Assembly (NCBI RefSeq): GCF_029589435.1
Contig: NZ_JARRAG010000003.1
Coordinates: 1 to 64,000, forward strand
Source: Paludisphaera mucosa
GTDB taxonomy: Bacteria > Planctomycetota > Planctomycetia > Isosphaerales > Isosphaeraceae
Reading direction: 5' to 3'
Length of the DNA stretch: 64,000 nucleotides
In this document: piece after piece, positions 17,379 to 27,248 of the stretch
Position numbering within the stretch: position 1 is the first letter of the stretch
Layout of the letters: each line of letters starts with the position of its first letter
Program-made: the position numbers and the translations under genes
The notes under the pieces: generated by a model
Database searches by the model: none
The model's input: only the letters and a program-made list of their open reading frames with translations
What the model was told of the DNA's origin: nothing

Positions 17379-17399
17379 TGCCGGAGATAAGTCCTATTC
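17379..17399 (+). repeat. TGCCGGAGATAA-type short repeat
   Basis: TGCCGGAGATAAGTCC is one of three copies of a short conserved sequence; the others are at 18538-18559 and 35710-35732. It lies between the NTF2-like gene and the convergent LRR gene. Its role is unknown. Confidence 0.55.
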
Positions 17400-17486
17400 G
17401 CCGTCCGCGGCGTACGTCGCAGAACGCGAATTTATGTTGCATATCGGCACGTGAGGCCGAGGGCCCTCCTATCACTCGCCGCCGGC

Positions 17487-18419
17487 TCATCGGAGGGTCG
17501 TGACCTTCGGCATCCGTTCTCGGAACCGCTTCTTCCCTTCCTCGGTGACGCGGCTCCCGGCGACGAACACCGTCGTGAGGTCGGGCAGCCCCACCAGCTC
17601 CATCAGGCCCGAATCGCTCACATCGGTGTACTGCAGGCCCAGGGTCTCGAGGCCCTTCAGCCCCCGCAGGTGGGCCAGCCCCGCGTCGCCCCATTTCTCG
17701 GCGCCCATGTCGACGAGCAGATCCTTGACCTGAGTCATGCCGCTCAGGTGGGCGAGGCCCCGGTCGGTGAAGCGGCTCCCCTGGAGGGATACGACCTCCA
17801 GCCGGGGCAGGACGCTCACATGCCTCAGGCTCTCGTCCCCGAGCTTGGCATTGAGGATGTGGAGCTTCTTGAGCTTCGAGAGGCCGACCAGCTTCGCCAC
17901 CCCGGCGTCGGTCACGACCGGGTCCCAGTTGAAGAACGTCTCGATGGAGAGCGACTCAAGCTCCCCGAGGTCGCCGATGGCCGCCATGACCCGGTCCGTC
18001 GCCTGGGTCCCCATGAGCGAGAGTTCCTTCAGCCTCGGGAGCTTGCCCAGGGCCGATGCCAGGTCGACGGGAGCCCCGTCGACCTTGGCCGGCATGCCGT
18101 CCGGCCCGACCTTGACGAGCCCGACCCGGACGACCTGCTGGAAGAACTCGTCATCGATGGCCCGCCGGAGCCAGCCGGGGGCGTCGGGCGACCGGCCGTT
18201 TCGCCGCCCCTGGGCGTCGAACTCCCAATCGTAGGCGACCTCGCCGCCCAAGGCCTTGATGGTCGCGACGGCTTCACGCTGCTGCCGGGCCAGGTTGACA
18301 CGCCACCCCAGCCAGAGTCCGAGGCCGAGGATTACGACCATCAGGACGCGGAGGCTGAGCCCCCTCCGGCGGCGGTGAGGGGCCTTCGTGTCGGCGTCCG
18401 GCGGCGGTGTGGCGTCCAT
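17487..18419 (-). CDS. leucine-rich-repeat membrane protein
   Basis: 310 residues from ATG 18419 (MDATPPPDADTKAPHRRRRG), with GGGAG eight bases upstream. A single membrane anchor follows at about 24-45 (LRVLMVVILGLGLWLGW). The C-terminal half contains LRR units of about 24 residues: LPRLKELSLMGTQATDRVMAAIGDL, LSKLKKLHILNAKLGDESLRHV, LPRLEVVSLQGSRFTDRGLAHLSGM and LKGLETLGLQYTDVSDSGLMELVGL. This family is abundant in planctomycetes, has no assigned reaction and probably mediates protein contacts outside the inner membrane. The frame extends upstream to 18569, but that part is the translated TGCCGGAGATAA repeat and is excluded. Confidence 0.87.
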   Translation of the reverse strand: MDATPPPDADTKAPHRRRRGLSLRVLMVVILGLGLWLGWRVNLARQQREAVATIKALGGEVAYDWEFDAQGRRNGRSPDAPGWLRRAIDDEFFQQVVRVGLVKVGPDGMPAKVDGAPVDLASALGKLPRLKELSLMGTQATDRVMAAIGDLGELESLSIETFFNWDPVVTDAGVAKLVGLSKLKKLHILNAKLGDESLRHVSVLPRLEVVSLQGSRFTDRGLAHLSGMTQVKDLLVDMGAEKWGDAGLAHLRGLKGLETLGLQYTDVSDSGLMELVGLPDLTTVFVAGSRVTEEGKKRFRERMPKVTTLR

Positions 18420-18537
18420 CCTCGCAACTCCCACGGACCCGCACCATCCCCCCGCTTGCCCGGGGCCAGGGACGGGTACGGGTCCCGCCATTCTCGCCGG
18501 GCAGGGCCCCGAAGTCACGTCCCGGACTGCCGCGTTT

Positions 18538-18622
18538 TGCCGGAGATAATTCCCTTTCCCTTGGCCCACCAGGTCGAGGAATGCCCTTCGGCCACTGTCT
18601 CAAAAACGCTCGTTTTTGAGAC
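18538..18622 (+). repeat. composite short repeat: TGCCGGAGATAATTCC block plus GTCTCAAAAACG palindrome
   Basis: TGCCGGAGATAATTCC at 18538 is followed by an inverted repeat at 18597-18622, with 12-bp arms GTCTCAAAAACG and CGTTTTTGAGAC and a two-base loop. The same two blocks recur near 35579-35732. The palindrome could act as a terminator or REP-like element between the two minus-strand genes. Confidence 0.7.
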
Positions 18623-18649
18623 TCACCAACTCGGCTTCTTAAGTCCGGG

Positions 18650-18862
18650 TTAGGCGGGGCCCTCGACCGAACGGCGTGGGAAGAACTCGCCACGCAGCTG
18701 GTACCACGTCAGGAGCACCGGCAACGCCGTTGCGGCGAGCCAGGGGTCATCCGTCGCGAGCTCTTTGATGGCGGCCCAGGCGGTGACCGCCACCATCAGG
18801 AACCAGAACGCCATCATGAACCACGCCGGGATGGTCCGGCCAGCATTCGATGGAACCACCAT
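18650..18862 (-). CDS. small two-segment membrane protein, unknown function
   Basis: 70 residues from ATG 18862, with GGAGGG seven bases upstream, which argues for a real gene despite its size. There are two hydrophobic segments: AWFMMAFWFLMVAVTAWAA and WLAATALPVLLTWYQL. The tail is polar. No family is recognised. It is bounded on both sides by GTCTCAAAAACG palindromes (18597-18622 and 19002-19035). Confidence 0.6.
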   Translation of the reverse strand: MVVPSNAGRTIPAWFMMAFWFLMVAVTAWAAIKELATDDPWLAATALPVLLTWYQLRGEFFPRRSVEGPA

Positions 18863-19001
18863 CCTCCGACCCTCCGCCTAAAGCAAAAGCTCAGTAAACC
18901 GGCCCGCCGAGTGGAACCTTCATGATATCGGAAAACCGCCGACGATTACGCCCCTTGCGGGGACTTTTTCCTGACAGTCTTGCCGTCCCGGCGACCGGCC
19001 A

Positions 19002-19035
19002 GGCTGTCTCAAAAACGCCCGTTTTCGAGACAGCC
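19002..19035. repeat. GTCTCAAAAACG palindrome, long-arm copy
   Basis: This is an inverted repeat with 16-base arms (GGCTGTCTCAAAAACG against CGTTTTCGAGACAGCC) and one mismatch. It is one of four copies in the window. Confidence 0.75.
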
Positions 19036-19232
19036 AAATCGAGCCCGCCGAGCAGGCAGAGTCTTGATGGAACTCGCTCCATTTCCCGTCGCAGAATCAT
19101 GGTCCGAGAATTCGCCCGGATGGACGAGTTGCGACACGCGGCCGGGACGCGAGTCTCCAAGGCCCAGTCCGAACCGACCATCGCCCCGAAGAGTCGCTGA
19201 TGGTCCCCACCTCAAGACCGTCCCCGCCCCGG

Positions 19233-19263
19233 TCCGATTACCGGACATAACGCCCTTTATGTC
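19233..19263 (+). repeat. dispersed motif copy with inverted repeat GACATAA/TTATGTC
   Basis: TCCGATTACCGG is followed by GACATAA, six bases (CGCCCT) and TTATGTC. It is closest to the copy at 37221-37250. Confidence 0.65.
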
Positions 19264-19377
19264 TTGTAACGGTTACGCGTCATCGAGCGTGGACGCGGGC
19301 TGGACGGCCACTTCCGGACGCCTCGACGGTCGGCGAAAAGCCACGCGGAAGGGTGGAAGTGGGAGCGGGCTTCAGCG

Positions 19378-19398
19378 TCCGATAATGGCGCTTATGTT
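19378..19398 (+). repeat. dispersed motif copy (TCCGATAATGGCGCTTATGTT)
   Basis: This is the start of the segment that resembles 13010-13110; it lies just beyond the SMI1/KNR4 gene stop. Confidence 0.65.
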
Positions 19399-19528
19399 CG
19401 AAGATGTGAAAAAATTTCGCCATGTCCGATTATTCCGCCCTCCATCGGCGGCCCCCGCCGTGATGGTCGAGGGTTCCGCCGAGCAAGCGGCTTCTAAATT
19501 TCGCGCGTCCCGGTCGCCGGTCCTCGTG

Positions 19529-19993
19529 TCAGGATTCGTTCCGGCGATGCTCTTCATTCCACGCCTCGACGTCACGCAGGAGCTCGCCCGCGAACTCTTC
19601 AAGCGAGCCGAAATGCTGCTCGAAACCGCCCAGGTCGTGGTCGTAGAACCAGACCTCGGACCCCGAGCCGCCGAGGTCTATGCACCAGTAGTTGCCGCAC
19701 TCGTCGTCGCCGATGACGAAATAGCGACCAGGCCAGGGGCCGTCGTCGTCGGTCCAGGGAGTGCCCGGCCGCCGGACATCCTCGTTCAGCTCGACCAGCC
19801 GGTCGGCGTCGTTGACCAGTTGACGCTCGGAAGGCGACTCCTGCTTCCAACCGAGGTCCGTCTTCGCAGATTCCAAGTCCGGCGGGTAGCCAAGCAGGAG
19901 TCTGCGGTAATCTGCAGGCAGATCGACTCCCAACCGCTCCTCGATCTCCGAAAGCTCCGCTTCGGTCATCTCGTCGCCCTCACCCAAGGACAT
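19529..19993 (-). CDS. SMI1/KNR4 (SUKH) family protein
   Basis: 154 residues from ATG 19993 (MSLGEGDEMTEAELSEIEERLG). SUKH landmarks are visible: the opening ERLGVDLPADYRRLLLGYP, then GRYFVIGDDECGNYWCIDLGGSGSEVWFYDHDLGG in the middle (a SUKH-1 core), and an acidic C-terminal helix FGSLEEFAGELLRDVEAW. SUKH proteins are frequent immunity proteins for secreted nuclease or deaminase toxins, but no toxin gene is next to it. Its role as an orphan immunity protein is only a possibility. A forward dispersed motif (19378) lies beyond its stop and a reverse copy (20221-20245) lies beyond its start. Confidence 0.88.
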   Translation of the reverse strand: MSLGEGDEMTEAELSEIEERLGVDLPADYRRLLLGYPPDLESAKTDLGWKQESPSERQLVNDADRLVELNEDVRRPGTPWTDDDGPWPGRYFVIGDDECGNYWCIDLGGSGSEVWFYDHDLGGFEQHFGSLEEFAGELLRDVEAWNEEHRRNES

Positions 19994-20220
19994 TCTCAGT
20001 CGCACGAGCCACGAACCGGCTCGCCGATTCGATGCAACCTGTTCGGCCGCAGAAACCTGTCGTCACCAAACGTCTCGGACCCTTCTCTGGCTAGTATGGA
20101 CCCGAAATGGCTCGGACCAGGGCCGCTTCTCCTCAGCCGACAGTCGGGGGACATGATTTTCCTTGAAGGTCGACCGTGACGGCCACTAAACCACACTCTG
20201 AGCGTGCACGAAATATGAAA

Positions 20221-20245
20221 TAGTATAATCCCCATTATCGGACCC
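20221..20245 (-). repeat. dispersed motif copy, reverse orientation
   Basis: The reverse strand reads TCCGATAATGGGGATTATAC. With the forward copy at 19378 it brackets the SMI1/KNR4 gene. Confidence 0.6.
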
Positions 20246-20387
20246 AGTTTCGAGGGCCCGAATCCGCGCCCTGTCCGAGGCTGAAAGCCCAACTGCTCGA
20301 GCGTCGGATCTTGGCTATCATGTTCGCGGGCGCGAAAGTGAGCTGATCGCGAGGGCTGTGCCGGGGCGACGCAGCGACGAGCGGTCG

Positions 20388-21566
20388 TCAGGCGGCCTCG
20401 GAGTCGACGGGGGCGGTGGGGAGCCAGACGACGAACTCGCAGCCCTGGCGGCCGCCGCCGCTGCGGGCCTCGACCTTGCCGCCGTGCAGCTCCACGAGCC
20501 GCTTGACCAGCCAGAGGCCGACGCCCAGGCCGCTGGCGATCCCCCCCTCGTCGTCGCGCTTCACCTGGGTGAAGATGTCGAAGACGGCCTCCAGCATGTC
20601 CTCGGGGATCCCCGGCCCGTCGTCGATCACCCGGAAGACGACGCCCTCGCCCTCGCCGTCGCGCTCGACGTCGAGGCGGATGTGCCCCCCCGCCTTGGTG
20701 TACTTGGCGGCGTTGTGCAGCAGGTTGTAGAGGACCTGCGACACCCGCTCGGAGTCGGCCTGCAAAATCAGGGGCTCGGCGGGGAGCGTGACGGCCAGCT
20801 CGTGGCGGGCCTTGGCGATGAACGAGCGGACGTTCTCGGTGGCCGTCGTCACCATCCGGTCCACCGGGACCGACTCGTACTTGAGCTTGATCAGGCCGCG
20901 CGAGAGTCGCGCCACGACCATGAGGTCGTCGATCAGCCGGACGATGTGCTTGACCTGGCGCTCGATCATGGCGCGGCTGGTCTCGACCACGGAGGGGTCG
21001 TCGCCGGCCAGCCGCATGATCTCCAGGGCGTTGCGGATGGGGACCAGCGGGTTGCGCAGCTCGTGGGCCAGCAGCGAGAGGTACTCGTTCTTGCGGCGGT
21101 CGACGTCGCGGAGGGCCTCGTTGGCGCGGGCCAGCTCGGCGGTGCGCGCCTGGACCCGGCGCTCCAGCTCCTCGGCGTGCTCCTTCTCCTGGAGGCTGTA
21201 GCGGATGGAACGCTCCAAAAGGGTCGCGTTGAGCCGCCACTTCTCCAGGAAGTCGGCGGCGCCGGCGCGCATGGCGTCGAGGTCGATGGCGCGCTCGTCG
21301 AGGCCGGTCAGCAGGATCATCGGCGCGGCCGCGCCCCGGGCCACGGCCTCGCGGATGACGCCCAGTCCGTCGCGCGGGCCCAGGCCGTAGTCGACCAGGT
21401 AGAGGTCGTGGCGGCCCTCGCAGATGACGTCGACGGCGCGGTCGGCGTCGGCCAGCCATTCGAGTTCGAACCGGCTGTCGGCGATCTCCGCCAGCAGGTC
21501 GCGCGCGAGGATGTAGTCCTCCTCGTCGTCGTCGATCAGCATCAGCCGTATCGGCCTGTCAGGCAT
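20388..21566 (-). CDS. hybrid signalling protein: N-terminal receiver plus histidine kinase
   Basis: 392 residues. The N-terminal receiver has the acidic triplet IDDDEED, the phospho-acceptor Asp59 in YLVDYGLG, the Thr in ILLTG and the Lys in FLEKW. A coiled segment (QEKEHAEELERRVQARTAELARANEAL, about 126-152) links it to a HisKA domain with H168 in LLAHELRNPLVPI. A HATPase_c domain follows: N-box LYNLLHNAAKYT, G1 VIDDGPGIPE and G2 GLGVGLWLVKRL. This receiver-first kinase (RcsC-reversed type) is common in planctomycetes. It lies 90 bases downstream of the PAS kinase on the same strand, so they are probably co-transcribed. The upstream signal and output partner are unknown. Confidence 0.93.
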   Translation of the reverse strand: MPDRPIRLMLIDDDEEDYILARDLLAEIADSRFELEWLADADRAVDVICEGRHDLYLVDYGLGPRDGLGVIREAVARGAAAPMILLTGLDERAIDLDAMRAGAADFLEKWRLNATLLERSIRYSLQEKEHAEELERRVQARTAELARANEALRDVDRRKNEYLSLLAHELRNPLVPIRNALEIMRLAGDDPSVVETSRAMIERQVKHIVRLIDDLMVVARLSRGLIKLKYESVPVDRMVTTATENVRSFIAKARHELAVTLPAEPLILQADSERVSQVLYNLLHNAAKYTKAGGHIRLDVERDGEGEGVVFRVIDDGPGIPEDMLEAVFDIFTQVKRDDEGGIASGLGVGLWLVKRLVELHGGKVEARSGGGRQGCEFVVWLPTAPVDSEAA

Positions 21567-21656
21567 CCGAGCCTCCCTCCGATCCTTGGGGGTCGCGACG
21601 CGGCGGGGGCGGCCCGGCGGCGTCGATCGAGATCGGGCTCGGCGTCGGCGGGTCGA

Positions 21657-22793
21657 TCATGGCCGGGCCGTCCCCGACTCCGAGACGTGGGCCGGCAGGG
21701 CGACCCGGAACGTGGTCCCCGCGCCGGGGGCGCTGGTCGCGGCGATCGTGCCCGCGTGGCGGTCGACGATCCGCCGGCAGATCGCCAGGCCCATCCCCGC
21801 GCCTTCATAAGCGTTGCGGCCGTGGAGCCGCTGGAAGGGCTCGAAGATCCGCTCGTGGTGCTCGGCGTCGAAGCCCACCCCCTGGTCGGCCACCTCCAGC
21901 TCCCAGGCCGCGGCGACCTGGCGGGCGGCCACGCGGACCGAGGGGGGCTCGCCGGGGCGGTGGAACTTCAGGGCGTTGCCGATCAGGTTCTGGAAGAGCT
22001 GACGCATCTGCACGGGGTCGGCCTGGATGGTCGGCAGGGGGCCGACCTCGACCCGGCCGCCGCTCTCGCGGATCGCGACTTCCAGGTCGGAGACCACCTC
22101 GGCGGCGACGGCGGCGAGGTCGACGGCCGCGAACGACCGGGCCTCGAGGCCGACCCGCGCGAGGTCCAGCAGGTCGACGATCAGGCCCCGCATCCGGCCG
22201 GCGGCCCGGACGATCCGCCGCAGGTCCTCGCGGCCCCGGTCGTCGAGCATGGGCCCGCAGCGGTCCGCGAGCCGGTCGCCGAAGGCCTGCACCTTGCGCA
22301 GGGGCTCCTGCAGGTCGTGCGAGGCGGTCGCCGCGAACCGCTCCAGGTCGTCGTTGCTGCGCCTCAGCTCGGCGGTCCGCTCGCGGACCAGGCGGTCGAC
22401 GGCCCCGGCCTGGGCGGCCTTCAGGTCGTCGACGTCGGTGCAGGAGCCGACCCACGACGCCACCGCGCCGTCGGCGTCGCGGCGGGGGAGCGCGCGGACC
22501 AGGAACCAGCGGTGGCGGCCGTCGCCGGCCCGCAGGCGGCACTCGGCCTCGACGGGGGCGCCCGCGGCCAGGGCGTCGCGCCAGGCGCGGCCGAGGCGCT
22601 CGCGGTCGTCGGGGTGGACGCGGTCGGCCCAGCCCTCGGCGAGGTCGGCGTCGGCCGGCAGGCCGGTGTACTCGTTCCAGCGGCGGCTGCAGTAGGCGGG
22701 ACGGCCGTCGGCGAGGGCCTCGAACACGATGTGCGGCAGCGCCTCGGCCAGGGCGTAGGCGGGGTCGGCGTCGGTCTGGATCTCGGTCTTCAT
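21657..22793 (-). CDS. PAS-domain sensor histidine kinase
   Basis: 378 residues, with no membrane segment, so cytoplasmic. A PAS domain lies at about 15-125: ALPHIVFEALADGRPAYCSRRWNEYTGL, with PAC region GDGRHRWFLVRALPRRDADG and VGSCTDVDDLK. The HisKA phospho-His is H159 in ATASHDLQEPLRKVQAFGDRL, the bacteriophytochrome-like HisKA class. The HATPase_c domain has FQNLIGNALKFH, ADQGVGFD and GAGMGLAICRRIVDRH. It is the upstream gene of a two-kinase unit and is divergent from the NtrC-type regulator (about 210 bases apart). Phosphotransfer to the following receiver-kinase or to that regulator is plausible but unproven. Confidence 0.93.
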   Translation of the reverse strand: MKTEIQTDADPAYALAEALPHIVFEALADGRPAYCSRRWNEYTGLPADADLAEGWADRVHPDDRERLGRAWRDALAAGAPVEAECRLRAGDGRHRWFLVRALPRRDADGAVASWVGSCTDVDDLKAAQAGAVDRLVRERTAELRRSNDDLERFAATASHDLQEPLRKVQAFGDRLADRCGPMLDDRGREDLRRIVRAAGRMRGLIVDLLDLARVGLEARSFAAVDLAAVAAEVVSDLEVAIRESGGRVEVGPLPTIQADPVQMRQLFQNLIGNALKFHRPGEPPSVRVAARQVAAAWELEVADQGVGFDAEHHERIFEPFQRLHGRNAYEGAGMGLAICRRIVDRHAGTIAATSAPGAGTTFRVALPAHVSESGTARP

Positions 22794-23003
22794 CGCCGTC
22801 CCGTCCGTCGTCTTCCTGAAAGGTCGCGGGCCGTGAGACGCGAGGTCCCCGCGGGGCCTCGGAAACTATCGGACTAGCAAACCTTATTCCGCGGCCCGTG
22901 TCACGGGGGACGCAAAGTGCGTAGGCGGGGCCTGACGCCCCCGGGACGCCTGTGATAAGATGAGGCGAGTCGCGCGGACGGCCGCAGCAGACGCCCCCAG
23001 GCG

Positions 23004-24539
<1,536 letters not shown>

Positions 24540-24569
24540 GGCGGGCGAGGTAAGCCGTCGAAGGGTTCT

Positions 24570-24590
24570 CCTTCTCCCGCCGGGAGAAGG
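24570..24590. terminator. hairpin downstream of the NtrC-type gene
   Basis: Ten-base arms CCTTCTCCCG and CGGGAGAAGG around one central base, 31 bases after the stop codon. A sequence with the same GGGAGAAGG half recurs after the gene ending at 32729. It is likely a terminator or terminator-like repeat; no U-tract is present. Confidence 0.55.
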
Positions 24591-24787
24591 GGTGTGAGGA
24601 TCGCCGCGCGCCCGCGCGTGGGCAGACGCGTGCGCAGGGGCGGGAAACCCCGGCGCGGGGGCTCGCGGCACGAATCTGCAAGGCCGGCGCAGCGCTTGCT
24701 TAGGGAAAAGGATCGCGAGGGCGCGGGGCGGAGATCGTCCCGCCGCGCCGACCCTCGAGGCCCCCGACGCCCGCGAGCCCGACCGCC

Positions 24788-26674
24788 ATGAACCTCGACG
24801 TCGCCACGACGCGCCTCCTGCGCACCCTCCTCATCGGCGGGACGATCATCATCGTGATGTCCGTCGCCGCCGCGGTCCTCAAGCCGGTCGCGCTGGCGAT
24901 CATGGTGACCTTCCTGCTGGCCCCGATCGTGGCCCGCCTGGAACGCTACAAGATCCCCCGGGTCGCGAGCGTGGCGCTGGTCCTGATCGTCATGGTCGCG
25001 GTGACCGGGGCCACGGCCTACGTCGTCGGCGGCCAGTTCGCCAGCCTGGCGAAGCAGCTGCCGACCTACCAGAAGAACATCGAGAACAAGCTCTCGATGC
25101 TGCGGCCGGGCGAGGAATCGTCGGTCGACAAGATCATGAAGTCCATCTCGGCCCTGGGGGACTCGCTGGCGTCGGAGGAGGCCAAGACCGACGACCGGAT
25201 CGCCCAGCCCGTGCGGATCGTCGGCGGCAACGACCTCTGGGAGCGGGTGCACACCTATCTCGGGCCGTTCGAGTCGGTCGTCGCCCTGGGGGGCATCGTG
25301 CTGCTGCTCGTGGTCTTCCTGCTGTTCGAGCGCGAAGACCTGAGCAACCGGATCATCCAGCTCGTCGGCCGGGGGCAGCTCGGCGTGACCACCAAGACGT
25401 TGGCCGAGATCGGCAAGTCGCTCAGCAGCTACCTGACCACCCTGGCCCTGGTGAACGCCGGCTTCGGCGCGGCGATCGGCCTGGGCGCCTGGGCGATCGG
25501 CCTGCCGTCGCCGGCCCTGTGGGGGTTCCTGGCGGCGCTCCTTCGGTTCATCCCCTACCTGGGGACCCTCCTGTCGTTCAGCTTCCCGTTCCTGATCTCG
25601 ATCGCCCACTACCCGGGCTGGACCCAGCCGGTGCTCGTCTTCGCGCTCTTCGCCGCCGCCGAGGCGGTCGTCAACAGCGTCGAGCCCCTGCTCTACGGCA
25701 AGAGCACGGGCATCTCGCCGATCGGCCTGCTGGTCGCGGCGATGTTCTGGGCCTGGCTCTGGGGCCCGCTGGGGCTGCTGCTGGCCAACGCCATGACCGT
25801 CTGCCTGGCGGTCGCCGGCCGGCTGATCCCGGGCCTGGAGGTGCTGGGCACCCTGCTCCGCCACGACGTCTCGGTGAGCGACGACCAGCGCTGGTATCAG
25901 CGGGTCCTGAGCCACGACCTCGACGGCTCGCTGACCCTGCTGGACGACGCCCTCAAGGCCGGCTCGTTCGAGGAGGTCTGCGACCACATCCTGATCCCGA
26001 CCCTCTCCCGCGCCGAACACGACCGCAGCCGCGAGAACGTCGACAACAAGGACGTCGCCTTCATCTGGCGGGTCGTCCGCGACTGGCTCGACGACGTGGC
26101 CGAGCGCGACGACCTGGTGCTGACCCTCCCGCCGACCGGCGTGCAGGCGACGGCCGCCGCTTCGAAGGTCGTGATCGACCCCCTGCCGACCCTGGGCCCG
26201 CTGGCGACCGAGCTGCGGCCGATGGTCGGCGTGGCGACCGGCGGCGGGGCCGACACCCTGGTCCTGCGGATGCTCAACCTGCTGCTGCGGCCCTCGGGCG
26301 TCCGCCTGACGATCCTCACCGCCGGCGGCACCTCGCTGAACGTCACGGACAAGATCGCCCGGCTCGACCCGGCCCTGGTCCTGATCTCGCACCTCCCCCC
26401 CGTCGGCCTGACCCGCGCCCGCTACCTGACGAAGCGGATGCGCGCCCGGGCCCCGGAGACGCCCGTGGTCTTCGGCTACTGGGACGCCAAGTCCGAGATG
26501 ACCCAGGTGATCGAGCGGCTCCGGCCGGCCTCGGCCAGCCGCGTCGTCGTCTCGCTGGGGGCGGCCCGCGACCTGATCCTCAACCGCGCCCCGGCCGCCG
26601 CGACCCCGGCCGCCCCCCTGCCCTCGCCCTCGACGACGGCGGCCCCGGCGCTCGTCCCGGCGGGCCGGAGCTGA
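24788..26674 (+). CDS. AI-2E transporter family membrane protein with large cytoplasmic C-terminal extension
   Basis: 628 residues. The N-terminal about 360 residues have the family layout. A hydrophobic pair comes first (TLLIGGTIIIVMSVAAAVL and ALAIMVTFLLAPIVARLE). A soluble loop follows (about 80-165), then a bundle with FLLFEREDLSNRIIQLVG, IGLPSPALWGFLAALLRFIPYLG (the conserved R-x-IPYLG-x motif) and GISPIGLLVAAMFWAWLWGPLG. The remaining about 260 residues are soluble. They include a Rossmann-like stretch resembling a B12-binding fold (LNLLLRPSGVRLTILTAGG, PALVLISHLPPVG, VVFGYWD) without a visible cobalamin His. Members transport diverse small molecules or ions. It is the first gene of a five-gene unit. 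Confidence 0.9.
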   Translation: MNLDVATTRLLRTLLIGGTIIIVMSVAAAVLKPVALAIMVTFLLAPIVARLERYKIPRVASVALVLIVMVAVTGATAYVVGGQFASLAKQLPTYQKNIENKLSMLRPGEESSVDKIMKSISALGDSLASEEAKTDDRIAQPVRIVGGNDLWERVHTYLGPFESVVALGGIVLLLVVFLLFEREDLSNRIIQLVGRGQLGVTTKTLAEIGKSLSSYLTTLALVNAGFGAAIGLGAWAIGLPSPALWGFLAALLRFIPYLGTLLSFSFPFLISIAHYPGWTQPVLVFALFAAAEAVVNSVEPLLYGKSTGISPIGLLVAAMFWAWLWGPLGLLLANAMTVCLAVAGRLIPGLEVLGTLLRHDVSVSDDQRWYQRVLSHDLDGSLTLLDDALKAGSFEEVCDHILIPTLSRAEHDRSRENVDNKDVAFIWRVVRDWLDDVAERDDLVLTLPPTGVQATAAASKVVIDPLPTLGPLATELRPMVGVATGGGADTLVLRMLNLLLRPSGVRLTILTAGGTSLNVTDKIARLDPALVLISHLPPVGLTRARYLTKRMRARAPETPVVFGYWDAKSEMTQVIERLRPASASRVVVSLGAARDLILNRAPAAATPAAPLPSPSTTAAPALVPAGRS

Positions 26675-26771
26675 ATGGCACGGGATCTGCATTAACGATC
26701 GACATCGAGCGAGCCTCCGCCGCGAGGCGGCCCCCGAGCCTCGCCGCGCACGACCTTGTGGAGTCCCGATC

Positions 26772-27248
26772 ATGAGCGCCGGTTCGACCGATCCGATCCC
26801 TGTCGTCACGCCCGAGGATCTGACCGCCGCCGACTTGATGAGCCCCGTCGGCCGGACCTGCTCGCCGTTCAGCACGATCACCGAGGCCGTGATGATCTTC
26901 CGCGAGCAGGACAGCGACGCGGTCGCGGTGGTCGACGCCGGCAAGCCCGTGGGCGTCGTGGTCGACCGCGACGTCGCGCTCGCTGTGGCCGACTCGCCCG
27001 ACCTGGCCGCCCGCCCGGTCTCCGAGGTCATGGTCAAGGACTTCCCCACCATCCCGGTCGACGCCCACGTCGACCAGGTCTTGCAGACGATGTCCGCCGC
27101 CGGCGCGCGGCTGGCGCTCGCCGTGGACGCCGAGGGCAACCTGGCGGGCTTGATCTTCTGGGCCGAGCTGGCCCGCCGACTGCCGCTGGACGAGACTCAG
27201 GCCCCGGGCCAGGACGATGACGTACCCGCCGAGGTGACCAAGCCGTGA
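26772..27248 (+). CDS. CBS-pair domain protein
   Basis: 158 residues with two CBS motifs and nothing else: TAADLMSPVGRTCSPFSTITEAVMIFREQDSDAVAVVDAGKPVGVVVDRDVA (about 18-70) and VSEVMVKDFPTIPVDAHVDQVLQTMSAAGARLALAVDAEGNLAGLIFW (about 82-130). CBS pairs usually bind adenine nucleotides and sense energy state. Its stop overlaps the next GTG start (GTGA), so the two are translationally coupled. The neighbours suggest a regulatory role in envelope or stress adaptation, which is inferred. Confidence 0.93.
   Translation: MSAGSTDPIPVVTPEDLTAADLMSPVGRTCSPFSTITEAVMIFREQDSDAVAVVDAGKPVGVVVDRDVALAVADSPDLAARPVSEVMVKDFPTIPVDAHVDQVLQTMSAAGARLALAVDAEGNLAGLIFWAELARRLPLDETQAPGQDDDVPAEVTKP

Larger units (their letters stand above)
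18863..19528. other. gene-free stretch with clustered repeats
   Basis: No supported gene in about 665 bases. It contains a GTCTCAAAAACG palindrome (19002-19035), a TCCGATTACCGG block ending in the inverted repeat GACATAA/TTATGTC (19233-19263), and a TCCGATAAT motif copy at 19378. The sequence downstream of the last resembles 13010-13110. Frames through this area translate the repeats and are not genes. Confidence 0.6.

Noticed and set aside
18891-19181. 96-codon frame containing AVSKTGVFETA-like string
   Set aside because: The string is the translated GTCTCAAAAACG palindrome; no ribosome site.
16145-20245. Integron cassette array (attC sites)
   Set aside because: No integrase gene, gene orientations are mixed, and the motifs lack the paired core sites RYYYAAC/GTTRRRY.
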